From Jackrogersella multiformis (lineage: Eukaryota > Ascomycota > Sordariomycetes > Xylariales > Hypoxylaceae), in NCBI GenBank assembly GCA_902806575.1, contig CADCXD010000011.1, forward strand, positions 434,001 through 498,000: a stretch of 64,000 nt of DNA, in the 5' to 3' direction. The translations under genes and the position numbers were made by a program. The notes under the pieces are model-generated. The model had not been told where the DNA came from. It saw only the letters and a program-made list of their open reading frames with translations, and did not search any database. Shown in pieces: positions 10,601 through 21,267 of the stretch (positions within the stretch are counted from its first letter, which is position 1; every line of letters starts with the position of its first letter).

Positions 10601-13336
10601 CATCAAGAGACCAGTCTCGACCTCGACGTCTCGTGGAAGTTACGATTCGTGATTCTTTTCGCGGCCAAGGGGAACCTTCTTGTCGCTTATGGCTAGGAGA
10701 ATTGATACCACACATATCTAGGTGGATCATCAAACTACGAGTCAAGGTAACTTCTCTCTAACAAGGTTATACTACTTCAGACCACTCAACATATTCTTCG
10801 CGCTGGTCATGACCAACCTATTTCATTCTTTAAGCATCTGGTTGGATCAGGGTTATATCATCCTAATGCATCAGCTAAAACTTCACAGTAATTCACAGCA
10901 AGGATGCCACGAAATGGCCTAGCAGGCCACTCTTAGCTGGTCGATTACTAAAGGGCAAGTGAAAAAGGGAATGGAAGAAAAATTTGAAGAGATTCCACTC
11001 TCGAGCCAAGACTTCATATAAACGCCCGAGTGCTGCCCGGTCAGCTTAGCTGTGGTTGGCTGTGGGTCGCTGTGGCTACTATACATATGCGCATTCTCTT
11101 CTCATCCGGCTCAGCGAAATATTATACTCGCAGGTCTTTACAGATCACGATGCATGCATATGTGGCAAAAGAAAAATCAAGATACTATCCCCTCTTTTGG
11201 ACCCTTAAACCCCGTCCCGTGCTTGATGGTGTGAAGGCACGGCCCTAGGTGCTCATCGGACCGGACTTGCGGGACTTAGCTCGATTGCTAAGTTGTTAGG
11301 CTTGGAAGTAAGTCGAAGTAAGTCGATTGCGGCTCGACACTCGGGCATCCATTGGATCCCGGTTTTATTTTTTTATTTTTTGTTGTATCCACTCAACCAC
11401 CAGCTTAAGGTCAACGGCCAGATGACTCCCTTCATTACTCACATCTACCGAGCGACTATTCCGCATTCTAATAAAATTCTCATAAATTTTATGACCGCGT
11501 ATAGCCAGCACCGACTAAAACATCTACCTTGTTCCTATTACGAAATCCGATCGCATCTAGATTCTCTACCTAGTTGAGAAATCCACAGAACCGCCAAATA
11601 CATACCTAGTGTGTTGCTTCTCTTAGCATCATGCGACTGCGCCAGCCCAATATCTCGTCACAGATGCGTATGCAGGTTGCGTTGGTTACGGAGCAGCGAG
11701 AGACGAAAAATAACAGCTTCAGTCACAGGAAGTCATCTATTTTCGTGACCCGAGTATCGGCCTGTCGATCCTGTCGTGCTCACGTACTTGCAACTGGAAT
11801 CGAGGTGTAAGGAATGTGTTATTCATATTTTCTATTTCCTATTTCCACTCTGACTCCCTTCACGATACCCTACAAGGTTACCTTGTCAGCGGTCAGTCAG
11901 CAATGTGAACAACTCACATAAACATCTGTCAACTGGTTCCACGTATCGATTATCTTCGGCAGGGCGACTGCGCAAAGAAGCGCACCGGAACGAAGAGCCC
12001 AATAGCTACGGCCGCCTATTTAGCTACCTAGTCGCACAGGCGGTGATGCGGTGATATAATATGCCTCACTGTCAATCAAGGTAATCTCCCAATATTTCGA
12101 GGTTACGAGCGTATCCTCTCAGCGCGTGCCACATCAGTATGGCCACATGGATTCATGTCAGGTACCAGGAACAAGATCTCAAGCCCGACCAATCGGGTTC
12201 TAGAACCACACCAAGTCGAATAGACTGATGCAGGTAAAAATTCAGTTCCTTGTTCTTTTTGTGCCGCCCCCTTGTCTTCCTTTGCAATTCTCTTCCCGCC
12301 CTGACGGAAAGCCCACCCACTATTCTCGGATTGGCCAAGATGCAAGTTTTGGCTCGCGCAAGATGGTAGTCTTCGCGGTCTGCATCCACACCCCCCCTTT
12401 TATTATTCATCAGCCCTAAGGCTAGCAATGCCAAGGTATCCCAGCTCGCCGTCCGCCAAGCTCCGCAACTTTCGACGGTGCGCATTTTAATGGGGTGCCG
12501 TTACTCATTAATGACTTCTAGAATTTCGGTGGATAACAATATGGATAAAGGGTCTATACGGTCCCTTGACCATGTCTTGATCATGTGGTATTCGTCGCTG
12601 TTAAGCTCAAATACCTAGCAGTTTGAGCAGTTTGTCCCGGATAGAAGGAATCATGGCCTGTGCAAGACTTTTCATTGAGCTTCTCAAGCCGGCTAGGCTT
12701 GGGGTGTAAAACCTGATTCAGGAACAGGTCATCACCCAGTCCACAGCCAAGTCACCTTCCGGGTCTGTAGCCACCTAAGTATGCTATCTGATACATCCAC
12801 GGCCCCCCTGGTGGATTGGATGGATCATGGATCATGTAGTCGGTTCAGCAATCCACTGCTTGCTCCTCACTTTAGACGTACTCGACGTTTCTTTTCTCGT
12901 TGGATTCTTGGATTGGTCGGATCGAACAATGGGAGGACAGCCACCCCGACCACCGGCAGCCTTTGTTACTTTGTATTTATAAAAGACCTCGCCGTATCCC
13001 GCATATCAGAGGTATCTTACGTTCTCATAACGCACCAACTATCTTCTGATTCTCAATATTCCATTTTGAGCACTTTGTAGCTACCATTCCTTCCTTTTGG
13101 AGCTTTTCTGTGATACACTCATTTATCACGAGCTATTTACCTTTAGCTACAATATACAGTCCTTCCGAATCGGTCTAGAAGACACGACTATACGTTATTA
13201 TCTACAAGCTTATAACGCCAAACCCTCCTTAACGGCAGTTAAACCATTACAGTAGCTAGGCAAATCTAGTAACAGATCATTGGATATATATCGACAATCT
13301 TTCTATTAAAATAAGAAAAACCAAGGAACCAACAAA
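7652..13336. other. Gene-free region, 5.7 kb
   Basis: No open frame here has family likeness or a coherent exon structure. Visible structure is limited to overlapping TACCTAGGTA palindromes at 9428-9445, four CATAAC hexamers at 9554-9577, and scattered ACCTAGGT half sites. A short frame at about 11631-11805 contains RVSACRSCRAHV, faintly like the start of a Zn2Cys6 cluster, but it lacks the remaining cysteines. The last 350 bp form the promoter of the secreted-protein gene at 13337, with a TATTTATAAAAG element near 12975. Confidence 0.6.
9428..9445. repeat. Overlapping TACCTAGGTA palindromes
   Basis: Two copies of the perfect 10-bp palindrome TACCTAGGTA overlap by two bases. The same element recurs in most intergenic spacers of the window (5077-5086, 30971-30980, 45728-45737, 50732-50749, 52953-52962, 58859-58868, 60493-60502). 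Function unknown. Confidence 0.7.
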
Positions 13337-13954
13337 ATGCGCTTCTTCACTCAAGTCACTGCCTTTGCTGCCGCCACGGCTACTCTAGCCAGTGCCAACA
13401 CGCTCACCTTCGTCAACCAGGATGACACAACTCGCCATGTCATCTTTACTCCCAGTGCAGGACACCCGCCCATCCAAAGCATCACGATCTCGGGGAACCA
13501 GCAGACTAAGGTAGATGTTCCGGTCTCGTGGGTTGGCAACGCCTTCTCTGTCAACGAAGGTGCACCTGAGGTCCCGGGCATGCTTGCTGAGTAAGTTTTC
13601 CACGACGGCGATATATGAATGTATATACTTATATATAATAAAAGGTTCACCTTCCAGGGCTGGAACGACTTCACATACTTTGACGTCTCGGCCATTGTCA
13701 ACCCTGCCGACACCGTCGGCGTCAAGCAAATCTTCCCGGCCAGCCAACTTGATTCTAGCATCAAGACCTTGGTGTCCGGATGCCTTTCCTTCCCTTGCGG
13801 TACTGCCTACTACGCTCCTCAGGATGTTCAGACGGTCACGACCACGGAGACAGACCTCGTCGTTACCCTCGGCGGCGATGCTAACGTTGCCGCCCGTGAA
13901 GTTCAGCCCGGCGCGCTCGTGCCCCGCCACTACGTCCTCGGCAAGCTGTCCTAA
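13337..13954 (+). CDS. Small secreted protein of the fungal family often labelled 'DNase1 protein'
   Basis: Two exons, 13337-13590 and 13645-13954, encode 187 aa; the 54-bp intron runs GTAAGT to AAAG and splits a Glu codon. The start gives a clean signal peptide ending near ATLASA. The mature chain (NTLTFVNQDDTTRHVIF near its start, FQGWNDFTYFDVSAIV in the middle, two conserved-looking cysteines in SGCLSFPCG) resembles secreted proteins often annotated in fungi as 'DNase1 protein'. That label has weak functional support and I see no nuclease motif. The beta-rich pattern would fit a thaumatin-like or beta-sandwich fold, which is inference. The gene is isolated and probably encodes an extracellular or wall-associated protein. 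Confidence 0.8.
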
Positions 13955-15999
13955 GCGAGCCTTGTGAGTCGGTCGATCTTGTCTCCTGAGGCACAATTTA
14001 CTGAGCACTCGACCACGATTATACGACGGCGCTACGGCTATGCTATTTACGATACCCGTTTTACTTCACTTCACTTCTCATCGGCGTGCCGGCTTTGGGC
14101 ATCGCATCTTCTACAAATGGGTTGATGGGATATAGACTTGGGAATAGAGTTACGCTTGGCGAAGCAACACTCAAAAGGCAGAAACATGGAAGCAATTCTT
14201 TCCGGGGCATACGTGCAAGAGGGGGGGAACTGGAAGTGCTCATCGGAAGCGTCCGCATACTTACTGCGAGCCCAGCTGCTTGCGCAACATTCACGACCTC
14301 GACGGCCGTGCTGGCAAACACATTCTTCACCAGCGGAGCAAAAAATACATGGCACATCGGCCGGATTCCCTTCTTGGACAAACAACCTTTATCACCCTTC
14401 TTAACACTCGCTGGCTCAGATCCTTTCAGATTTTTTATTCTTGTGTATATATATTTTGGATAGCGCACTTCTTGGACTAGCGTTGAAAGGACAACACGCC
14501 CCGGTTGTCCCACGCAGGCTACCTACATGACAATAGATGGAAAATTCACTATAAAACTGACCTTTGGACCGACTCGTGCATGTATGCAACTTTGTGCCCC
14601 TATTGTTCTTTGGCTCGGGCCTAGACTCGAGAGTTATCGCGCGTGGTGTCAAAGCTTACTTTGTTACGCTGGTTGTGTTTCATCTCGGGTCTTTGTTCTG
14701 CCCCATTCGCGATTTGTTTCCTCCACTCCCCCCTTTTTATTTCCGCGCTAGTTCAGCTGTGCTGGTGAGGCTTGTTTAGTGTAATAGTTTAACAAATTAT
14801 GGCCCCTACCCCCACACAGGATTGCGTGGCTTCCTCCAACAGAATTACGCGGCGCAGTGCCAAAATGCACCCCAACCAGACCAGACAGCCATTCCCCCTG
14901 GGGTAAGAAATTGTGTAATTAATAGAAAAATAATGATGGTGGTACTGCTGCTAGGTACCGAAGGCGGACTCATGTTGGTTCGTTATTTCATTCGCATGCT
15001 AAGTATAGTAGTATACCTACCTGGTTATATGAGGGAACGAAATTCAAATAAATCAAATCTTTAACATATTAAACAGGGTGGTGTATTTTAACTTCTATCA
15101 TTCTATCATAATATTACACCGTGTATTCCTGCTGTATTGGATGTTGAATTATCCTTTCTGTTTAATCCTTAAAGCCCTTAATTTTGAGGATTTATTTTCC
15201 CAATAATAGCCATAGATACCTACCTAGACACCTTTTAGGTCCAAGCCCATCTAACCAACTTGGCCATGTTTCGCAATAGAAGGCGTCGATGGTGTGCAAT
15301 GTATGTGCAACTGTTTGCGCTTGTTTCGCTCCTCCTAACGACCTAACGACCTACCTTCTGAAGCCTCAAGTAAAGTCGCCCAATCCCAATGCTGCGCCAC
15401 GACGCACATGAAGGGGAATGACCTTGGACTAACTGTGCTGCTCGCTGTCACTGCCTTTCATTAGTGTGGATTGAATGCCTTACATAGCACCTACATGCTA
15501 TGCTGCCAATGATTGGTGTTAGTAATGCAGGCCCCAGCCCATGATGTTCCAGAACTCCCCGTCACCACATACACCACCTTACATAGGACATACACCACAT
15601 AACGGTATGTCTGCTAAGGCACCTAGCCTATGTAAGTATAACGACGTTAGCCGGGCTAGTAAGTAGCCGTAGCAGAGCGTTTCGCCAAGACGGCGCGCGG
15701 TTCAAATAAAGATTTACGTAGTAACTTGGCGAGATACCCTTACCGGACCCTTACCCAAAGCCTCAAGCGCCAAGCATTTTCTAAATCCTTTCTGCCTGCT
15801 ATTCCTATTGTACGCCCTGGCCTATCCTACCTCGATGTTACTGCGTCTCCTGGTCTCGCTGTAACGACGGGGCGGATAGCGCCCTTGTGTGCATGCGTGA
15901 CATCCAATGCCGGTACCAACCTACCAGCTTACCTGGTTGAAGATCATAGGGAGCTAAAAGACTTGTTGTGTAGATCGTTGGCAATAAAAGTATGACAGG

Positions 16000-16046
16000 A
16001 TTGAGCTACCAGCTAGGTACCAATAGCGCTAACAGGAATCGAACCT
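16000..16046 (-). repeat. tRNA-related dispersed repeat, copy 2 (inverted relative to copy 1)
   Basis: Read on the minus strand this is AGGTTCGATTCC, two bases, TTAGCGCTATTGGTA, eight bases, GTAGCTCAAT, the same order and spacing as at 4194-4240. Here the T-arm is intact (CAGG paired with CCTG around a TTCGATT loop). Homology to copy 1 continues into the adjoining GGCGAAAGCCCACC (complement of 16061-16074). Confidence 0.55.
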
Positions 16047-16063
16047 GAATTCAACTAATAGGT

Positions 16064-16115
16064 GGGCTTTCGCCTGGTGACAGGCGCTCTTCATAACTTA
16101 GAATCCTGAAAGCCC
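16064..16115. repeat. Nested hairpin beside the tRNA-related repeat
   Basis: GGGCTTT (16064-16070) pairs with AAAGCCC (16109-16115). Directly inside the left arm CGCCTG (16071-16076) pairs with CAGGCG (16081-16086) around a GTGA loop. The two helices could form a compact cloverleaf-like RNA or DNA structure. It lies next to the B-box block, so it may be part of the same element. Confidence 0.5.
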
Positions 16116-16236
16116 CTATCTAGGCTGGGGAGACGAGCGCGGATATACCCGAGCTGAGATAGTCACAGGTTGATATCTACCTACTAAATATTATCCAACT
16201 GGAAAAAAAAAAACCCTACTACATCATCATCCAAGA

Positions 16237-18220
16237 TCAACGAATAATCCGGTTCAAAAATGCCTTAGAGCTTTGTAACCTAGTGAGTCTTCTTTCTGTC
16301 GAATGTATCTCTGACGTCTTCGAAGTTGTAGTTACCGATTGTGGCTGTGGCTGTGGTTGAGGTTGAGAGGCACTCGACTCATCCCCCTCGTCTCTCCTTG
16401 CTACCTCCGATATCCCCTCTTCTGCAACTGCTTCTAATTCAAGGGCGCCCAAGTTTTCTTTGTTACTAGCCTTCACTTGCGCCAACTTTCTTTTTACTTC
16501 ATCCATCTTGTTCTCCATCATGCCTTTCTTTCTCTGTACCTGTTTATACTCCATCCTAGTTTCCTGGCTTACAATATCCATTTTCTCCCCTATGGCCTCT
16601 ATCATAAGCTCCATCTGAGTTACCAGATCTCCTGCTTCGGTCAATTGTTTCTCTGTAGCTGTCCCTTGCCTAGGGCTCTCTATTCCTTGCTTCTGAATTA
16701 TCTCACCCTGAATCATCTTCTCGACACTAAGAATCTTTTCCAATGCCTTGGGAACTTCTATGTTAATAACTTTATCCATATTCTTGCCCGCCTCGCACAT
16801 CACATGAGCTTCGAATGCAGCTTCAAAAAGACCATAAAGCTTTTTGGAAGAGATTTCGAGCGGTACATCCTCGAAGTCTTTCAAATCGCGCTCCTTCTCT
16901 TCAGAAATAAAGTCCTTTAGGGAGAGACGCAACGTGGAACTTTCCACAGGTCGCCCTTCCTTATCGATGAACACCTTTGCCTGATTGTCAACCAGCCTTT
17001 GGCTCCATCTGTTGCCATCCCATTCAGCCTTCCATATAGAAAATGTTGCCTGACGTCCCCTCTTGTAAATATTGTAGAAATTCAAACCAATCACCGTTCG
17101 GATATCACCATTATTGCCTCTGATATATTGATTAGCCCTGTTCGGCAAGTCCAAGTAACTCTGAGACCATGCCACTTCTACCACGAGGCCAGCAACAATA
17201 CATCCTCTAATAGTAAAGGAAAGATCTGGCTCTAGGCGGTTTCCCCGAGGCTCATTGCAATCCACCCTTTTAGCTAGCGTGGGCGTGATCTTTTGAGCAA
17301 CATTCTTCGTCTCCTCTATAGTGCTATCAACCTTGCAATGCTCCCCCTTTTTTATTTCAGAAAGCCAATCAGTAATCAACGTGTTGAACGTCCCAGCCAT
17401 TGTCTCGTGAAAGGAACTCGGCATATGGATCACGAACTGCTTGCCGCCTTTGCCTGGGTGTCGGATGTAATCGAAGCTACTACCTTATAAGCCGCTACAT
17501 ACCTTCGGTTTTTTTTCGGTTGACCTACCGGATATCATCTGATTTAAGATAATCTAGCAACTTTTTATTTTCCGGCTGCTGTAATTCCACATCCCACAAG
17601 CGCCTATAACCGTTATAGTGAAGCGTTCGCTCGATCAGGTACTTGCCACCTCGCCCGCCTTTCTTGACCGAGTACTCGCCTTTCTTGAATTCTCTTATCG
17701 TCTTCACTACTCGCCTTGCATCCGCTGTGTCTCGAGGCATTAATGCATCGCTTGGGTGAGGCGGCAGACTGTCGGTACTTGAACAAGATAAGCATGTGCT
17801 TGGGCTTCTGTCAGAGGCGCTGCCGAGGTCCTCTTCGTCAGCTAAGCTAGGATTGGCAAATGCCGGGGAGACCAAGAGCGAGGTTGGTGGGAGTACTACG
17901 GCCTGCTTCGGAGGCAAAGATGGAAATAGCCCGGGGGTTATAGATTTCCCCTTGGAGAATTTGAATAAATTGAGACGCTTCTTGGGCCGAAGAGATATGG
18001 GCGAAGAAGGTGCTGAGGTCGAAGCCTTTCGCTTGGATGAAGTAGGCTCTGGGAAAGACGGAACGGTAGTCGAAGACGTATCTCTGGGATCGGGTAGATT
18101 GGATGAAGCACACCCTACCTCCGGTGGCGCCGCAGATAATGGTTTGGTTACTTTCTTGAAGAAATCCTTAATAACTGTCGAGGAGCGAGGGGCGTTGTCC
18201 TGCTTCTTGCGCGCTGTCAT
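16237..18220 (-). CDS. PD-(D/E)XK nuclease-like protein with PIP-box-like N-terminus and coiled coil
   Basis: Two exons on the minus strand, 18220-17529 and 17476-16237, give 643 aa. Joining them removes a 52-bp GTAGGT...GTAG intron and restores KSDDIRFDYIRHPGKGGKQF in one frame. The start MTARKK is followed by STVIKDFF (about residues 13-20), which fits the PCNA-interacting box QxxIxxFF except for Q to S. A basic, Ser/Pro-rich disordered region and a short folded segment (GGKYLIERTLHYNGYRRLWD) come next. About residues 245-430 look like a PD-(D/E)XK fold: EPDLSF with Asp near 315, then GLVVEVAWSQS with Glu near 331 and NIR/TVIGL after it, as in fungus-specific nuclease-like proteins. The usual Lys after the Glu is replaced, so activity is uncertain. 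Residues about 460-575 are charged and helical (coiled coil), ending in a PQPQ run and basic tail. Function not established. Confidence 0.72.
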
Positions 18221-21200
18221 TTTCAAGATAGAGGGGTTGACATCTGGTGCTTCGAGCTGGACTACATGCGATTTTATTATATACCAGTCAGCCTGCTTCA
18301 TGCGCAACTCTCCGAGCCAGCAAGATTTGGGGAATAGAGACACCGGTGAGTGACTTAATATTCCTCGGTGGGCGACTTGCATGATAACGCAAGCAATCAT
18401 GCACGTTAGGATTGGTATGGATTGGAAGATTGTGATGATTGGTACATAGACAGACATCATCTGTCCATTTTCCTCTGAAGGCAATTGGACAATCAGTAGG
18501 AGAGGGCATATGATAAAAAATGCAACACTACCTACGAAAGCTACAGCTTTCTTTCATCCGGCGTGGAAGTGCTTCGTGCAGCTTCTTAGGCCAGCGAAAC
18601 TGATAGCTCACATTTATCTACCTACCCATTATCACAACTACCATGATATATGATACCTTTAGCGCAGCAAGGCAAACATTCATGAAGTTAAACTTCCTTT
18701 ATGAAGAAGGTAGGGAACGAGTATCAGGTAGACCGGCTACTTTTGTAAGTCCGTAAATCCGTAAGTCCGCAAGGCTTGGGTGATATTTATGGAGCTCTAG
18801 CCGGTCTTCCAAAAGGTCGATCCAGATGGCCAAGGAAAGATCGCGGGACGACCCGGGAGAAGCTATAGCCTGCAGAGCCTGCCAGTAACCTCTTATGCTT
18901 TGATCCAATCAGCTTCTTTGCTGGCAACTCCAAAAAGCCATGCCGGACTGAATATCGTTGCTCTGCGATACCACGTCACTATGACATTGCGAGTTTAGAC
19001 CACCATCCGGCTTGCTTATGCCCGGTACATGCGGCTACCGGATTTGCTAAAAGGCATCATAAGGTCCGAAGGAGAGAGCGGAGACCCCCCGCAAAGTGGG
19101 GTACCGCGGCGCGTCCAGATACGCAGCCGAGAAATGCGATAAGGAAGCCCAGACGGATCGGCAGGGCCATCGCCGCTCTTTCTTCTTGTGTACTCCGATG
19201 CCGCCGGGAATCGAGATAATCCCAAGTTGATATCGACGGAACCTAGGCATGTAAAAACATGACGCAGTTTCACTTTTACATAATCTACTCCTACCTAGGT
19301 AGGTACTAGGTATTATTACACCGACACCCCTGGAGATATGTCTGATCTTCGTCCGGGATCTTCCCAGACGCCTCGCGCGGCTAGCAGCAGGAACCAGGCC
19401 CAACGAACGAACGAACGCTGCTCCGGAGTGTGCAGCGAAGAAGCCTGCAACGCCACGTTTCCCTCACCAATGTCGCACAGCCGGCATAGGAGCTCAGCTG
19501 TCTGCGATGTCTTACCTAAAGCAGATAACTCACGTACCCCCGCAAGGGATGTCCCGACGTGCTGTTCGTGTGGGTGTGCCGTTAAGGAGCTTTATAACTT
19601 TAAATAATAGATAAATTTAGGTAGAAATTATATGAACCCGATCCATGTTCTCGGGTTCTTTTGTTTTTTGTGGAGTTCATGGTGCCACAATGTACGATAA
19701 ATATAGTTGTATGGGAATATATGTAAATAAATATATGTAAATAGATATATATAGAAAGTAGGTATATGTACGCATCGGTATTAACCTGCCTGATATCGGG
19801 ATCTCGCAGATCAATGTCTCCCAATCTACCCGTAGTACATACTAATAAGGTTATGCCGGGAGCCGGCCAGTGGGTTGGGCGAGCGCGGGGTTTCCCCCCG
19901 GACCCGGACGGCGTGATGGCAGAATAGTAGGAACTCGAATCACCTTGGATGTGTTACCGTGGGACTCATTTAAGTGCATATATACACAACCATATAAAAA
20001 ACCACGGAAGTTCCCTATACGCCGTGACCCCTTTGACCCCGTACTACCTAGGCACATGTAACATTACCACCGATGTTACCTATTTCCAACAATTGCTCAT
20101 TTATATCCCTACCTCCGACGGCGTGCCTATGTAGATAGTCTCACTTACAAGCTCCCGACTAGGTAGGTACAAAAACGGTGGTTCGCAGCACCGAGTCCTG
20201 CGACACATAGACTTAAACTTAGGTAGGTACACATACACATACACTCATACTTACCTACCTAGTACATTACATATTCCTAGGTAATTACACACACACACAC
20301 ACACACACACAAGCATGCCCATCGAACAAAAAAAGATCGTAAGACTGTATCACAGCAACCGTCCCCAGCAGCCAGCAAAACACATGGGCACCAACCACCA
20401 GTCAACAGAAGAAGGGAACTTAAACCGGACAGACATGAAACACGCCGATAACGACCGGGCCACGACCGGGCGTTATGTGATGTAGCCATCGGCGCCCCCT
20501 AGGACGCCGGTGTTACGCATGGTAGCACCGATGGAAATTCATTGGAACCTTTTCACGTACCACCTAACATACCTGGTACCTAGGTAGGAATTGTATCATA
20601 TCGTAGTAAAGCATGACATGGCGTGTAGGTAAAAACAGTAGACTGTTTAGTTCAGGCTAGGTACCTAGGGTTAGGTAGCCCGTACATAGTAGTAGCAATT
20701 GCGGCCGTGATTATTACCTACCGCCTACCTAGGTACTTAGGAAGGTTAGGACTTTGTGCGTTAAGTCCACGATGGCCGTGTAATACGAGCGAACGAACAA
20801 TCGAACAAATGAACGAATATCCATCCACACTACCGGCCGAGGAAGTATACGTACGACGATGATGCGTTACCTACACGCTAGAGACGTGGACCACCATCCA
20901 CGCCCACCCTCTCTCCCTTCCTAGAAGGCTACTTTACTTATCAGACGGACGACCTTAAACCCAGGTAGCCATCACACTTACCAAGCCGCCTGGCACGTTT
21001 TTAAGCGGCGTGATGGACACCTACTCATATCACGACAAGAAAAACAAACTCATCTCATCTCAGTACTGTAAATCTTCCCTCCCATTCCCTTCGTCTTTCT
21101 TTCTTTCTATGACCTAAAAACCCCCGAAAAAAAAACGCCTGCTTCGATGCCCTCACTAAGCCAACGTACGTACAAGAGAGCCAAACCAACCCGACACCAC

Positions 21201-21267
21201 ACCACACAACAAGACACATAACAAGTCAAGACAGTACAAAAATGAAGATGCGCGGTTTTTAACCCTC
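18221..21267. other. Intergenic region, 3.0 kb
   Basis: No supportable gene. It contains a 12-unit AC dinucleotide repeat at 20287-20310, AT-rich ATATATGTAAATA repeats near 19715-19750, and several palindrome or half-site clusters (about 19290, 20045, 20220, 20580, 20735). The 3' end of VPS54 converges on it. Confidence 0.6.
20287..20310. repeat. (AC)12 microsatellite
   Basis: Twelve uninterrupted AC units in an intergenic region flanked by TACCTAG-type half sites. No gene overlaps it. Confidence 0.95.

Larger units (their letters stand above)
13955..16236. other. Intergenic region, 2.3 kb
   Basis: No convincing gene; frames on both strands at 14061-14513 are mutual shadows. The last part holds the second copy of the tRNA-related repeat (16000-16046) and an adjoining nested hairpin (16064-16115). 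A further tRNA-like string around 15650-15715 ends in CGGTTCAAATAAA and is too degenerate to call. Confidence 0.6.

Noticed and set aside
11631..11805. Zinc-cluster-like start (ACRSCRAHV)
   Set aside because: Only two of six cysteines with the right spacing and no continuing frame.
14061..14513. Opposed 150- and 125-codon frames
   Set aside because: Mutual shadows without homology, signal peptides or splice structure.
15650..15715. tRNA-like string near the repeat copy
   Set aside because: The B-box lacks its terminal CC and no acceptor stem pairs.
17525..18220. Separate gene ending at the TAG at 17527-17525
   Set aside because: A GTAGGT...GTAG intron joins this frame to the nuclease-like exon, keeping a coherent protein; two separate genes would leave the second without a start.
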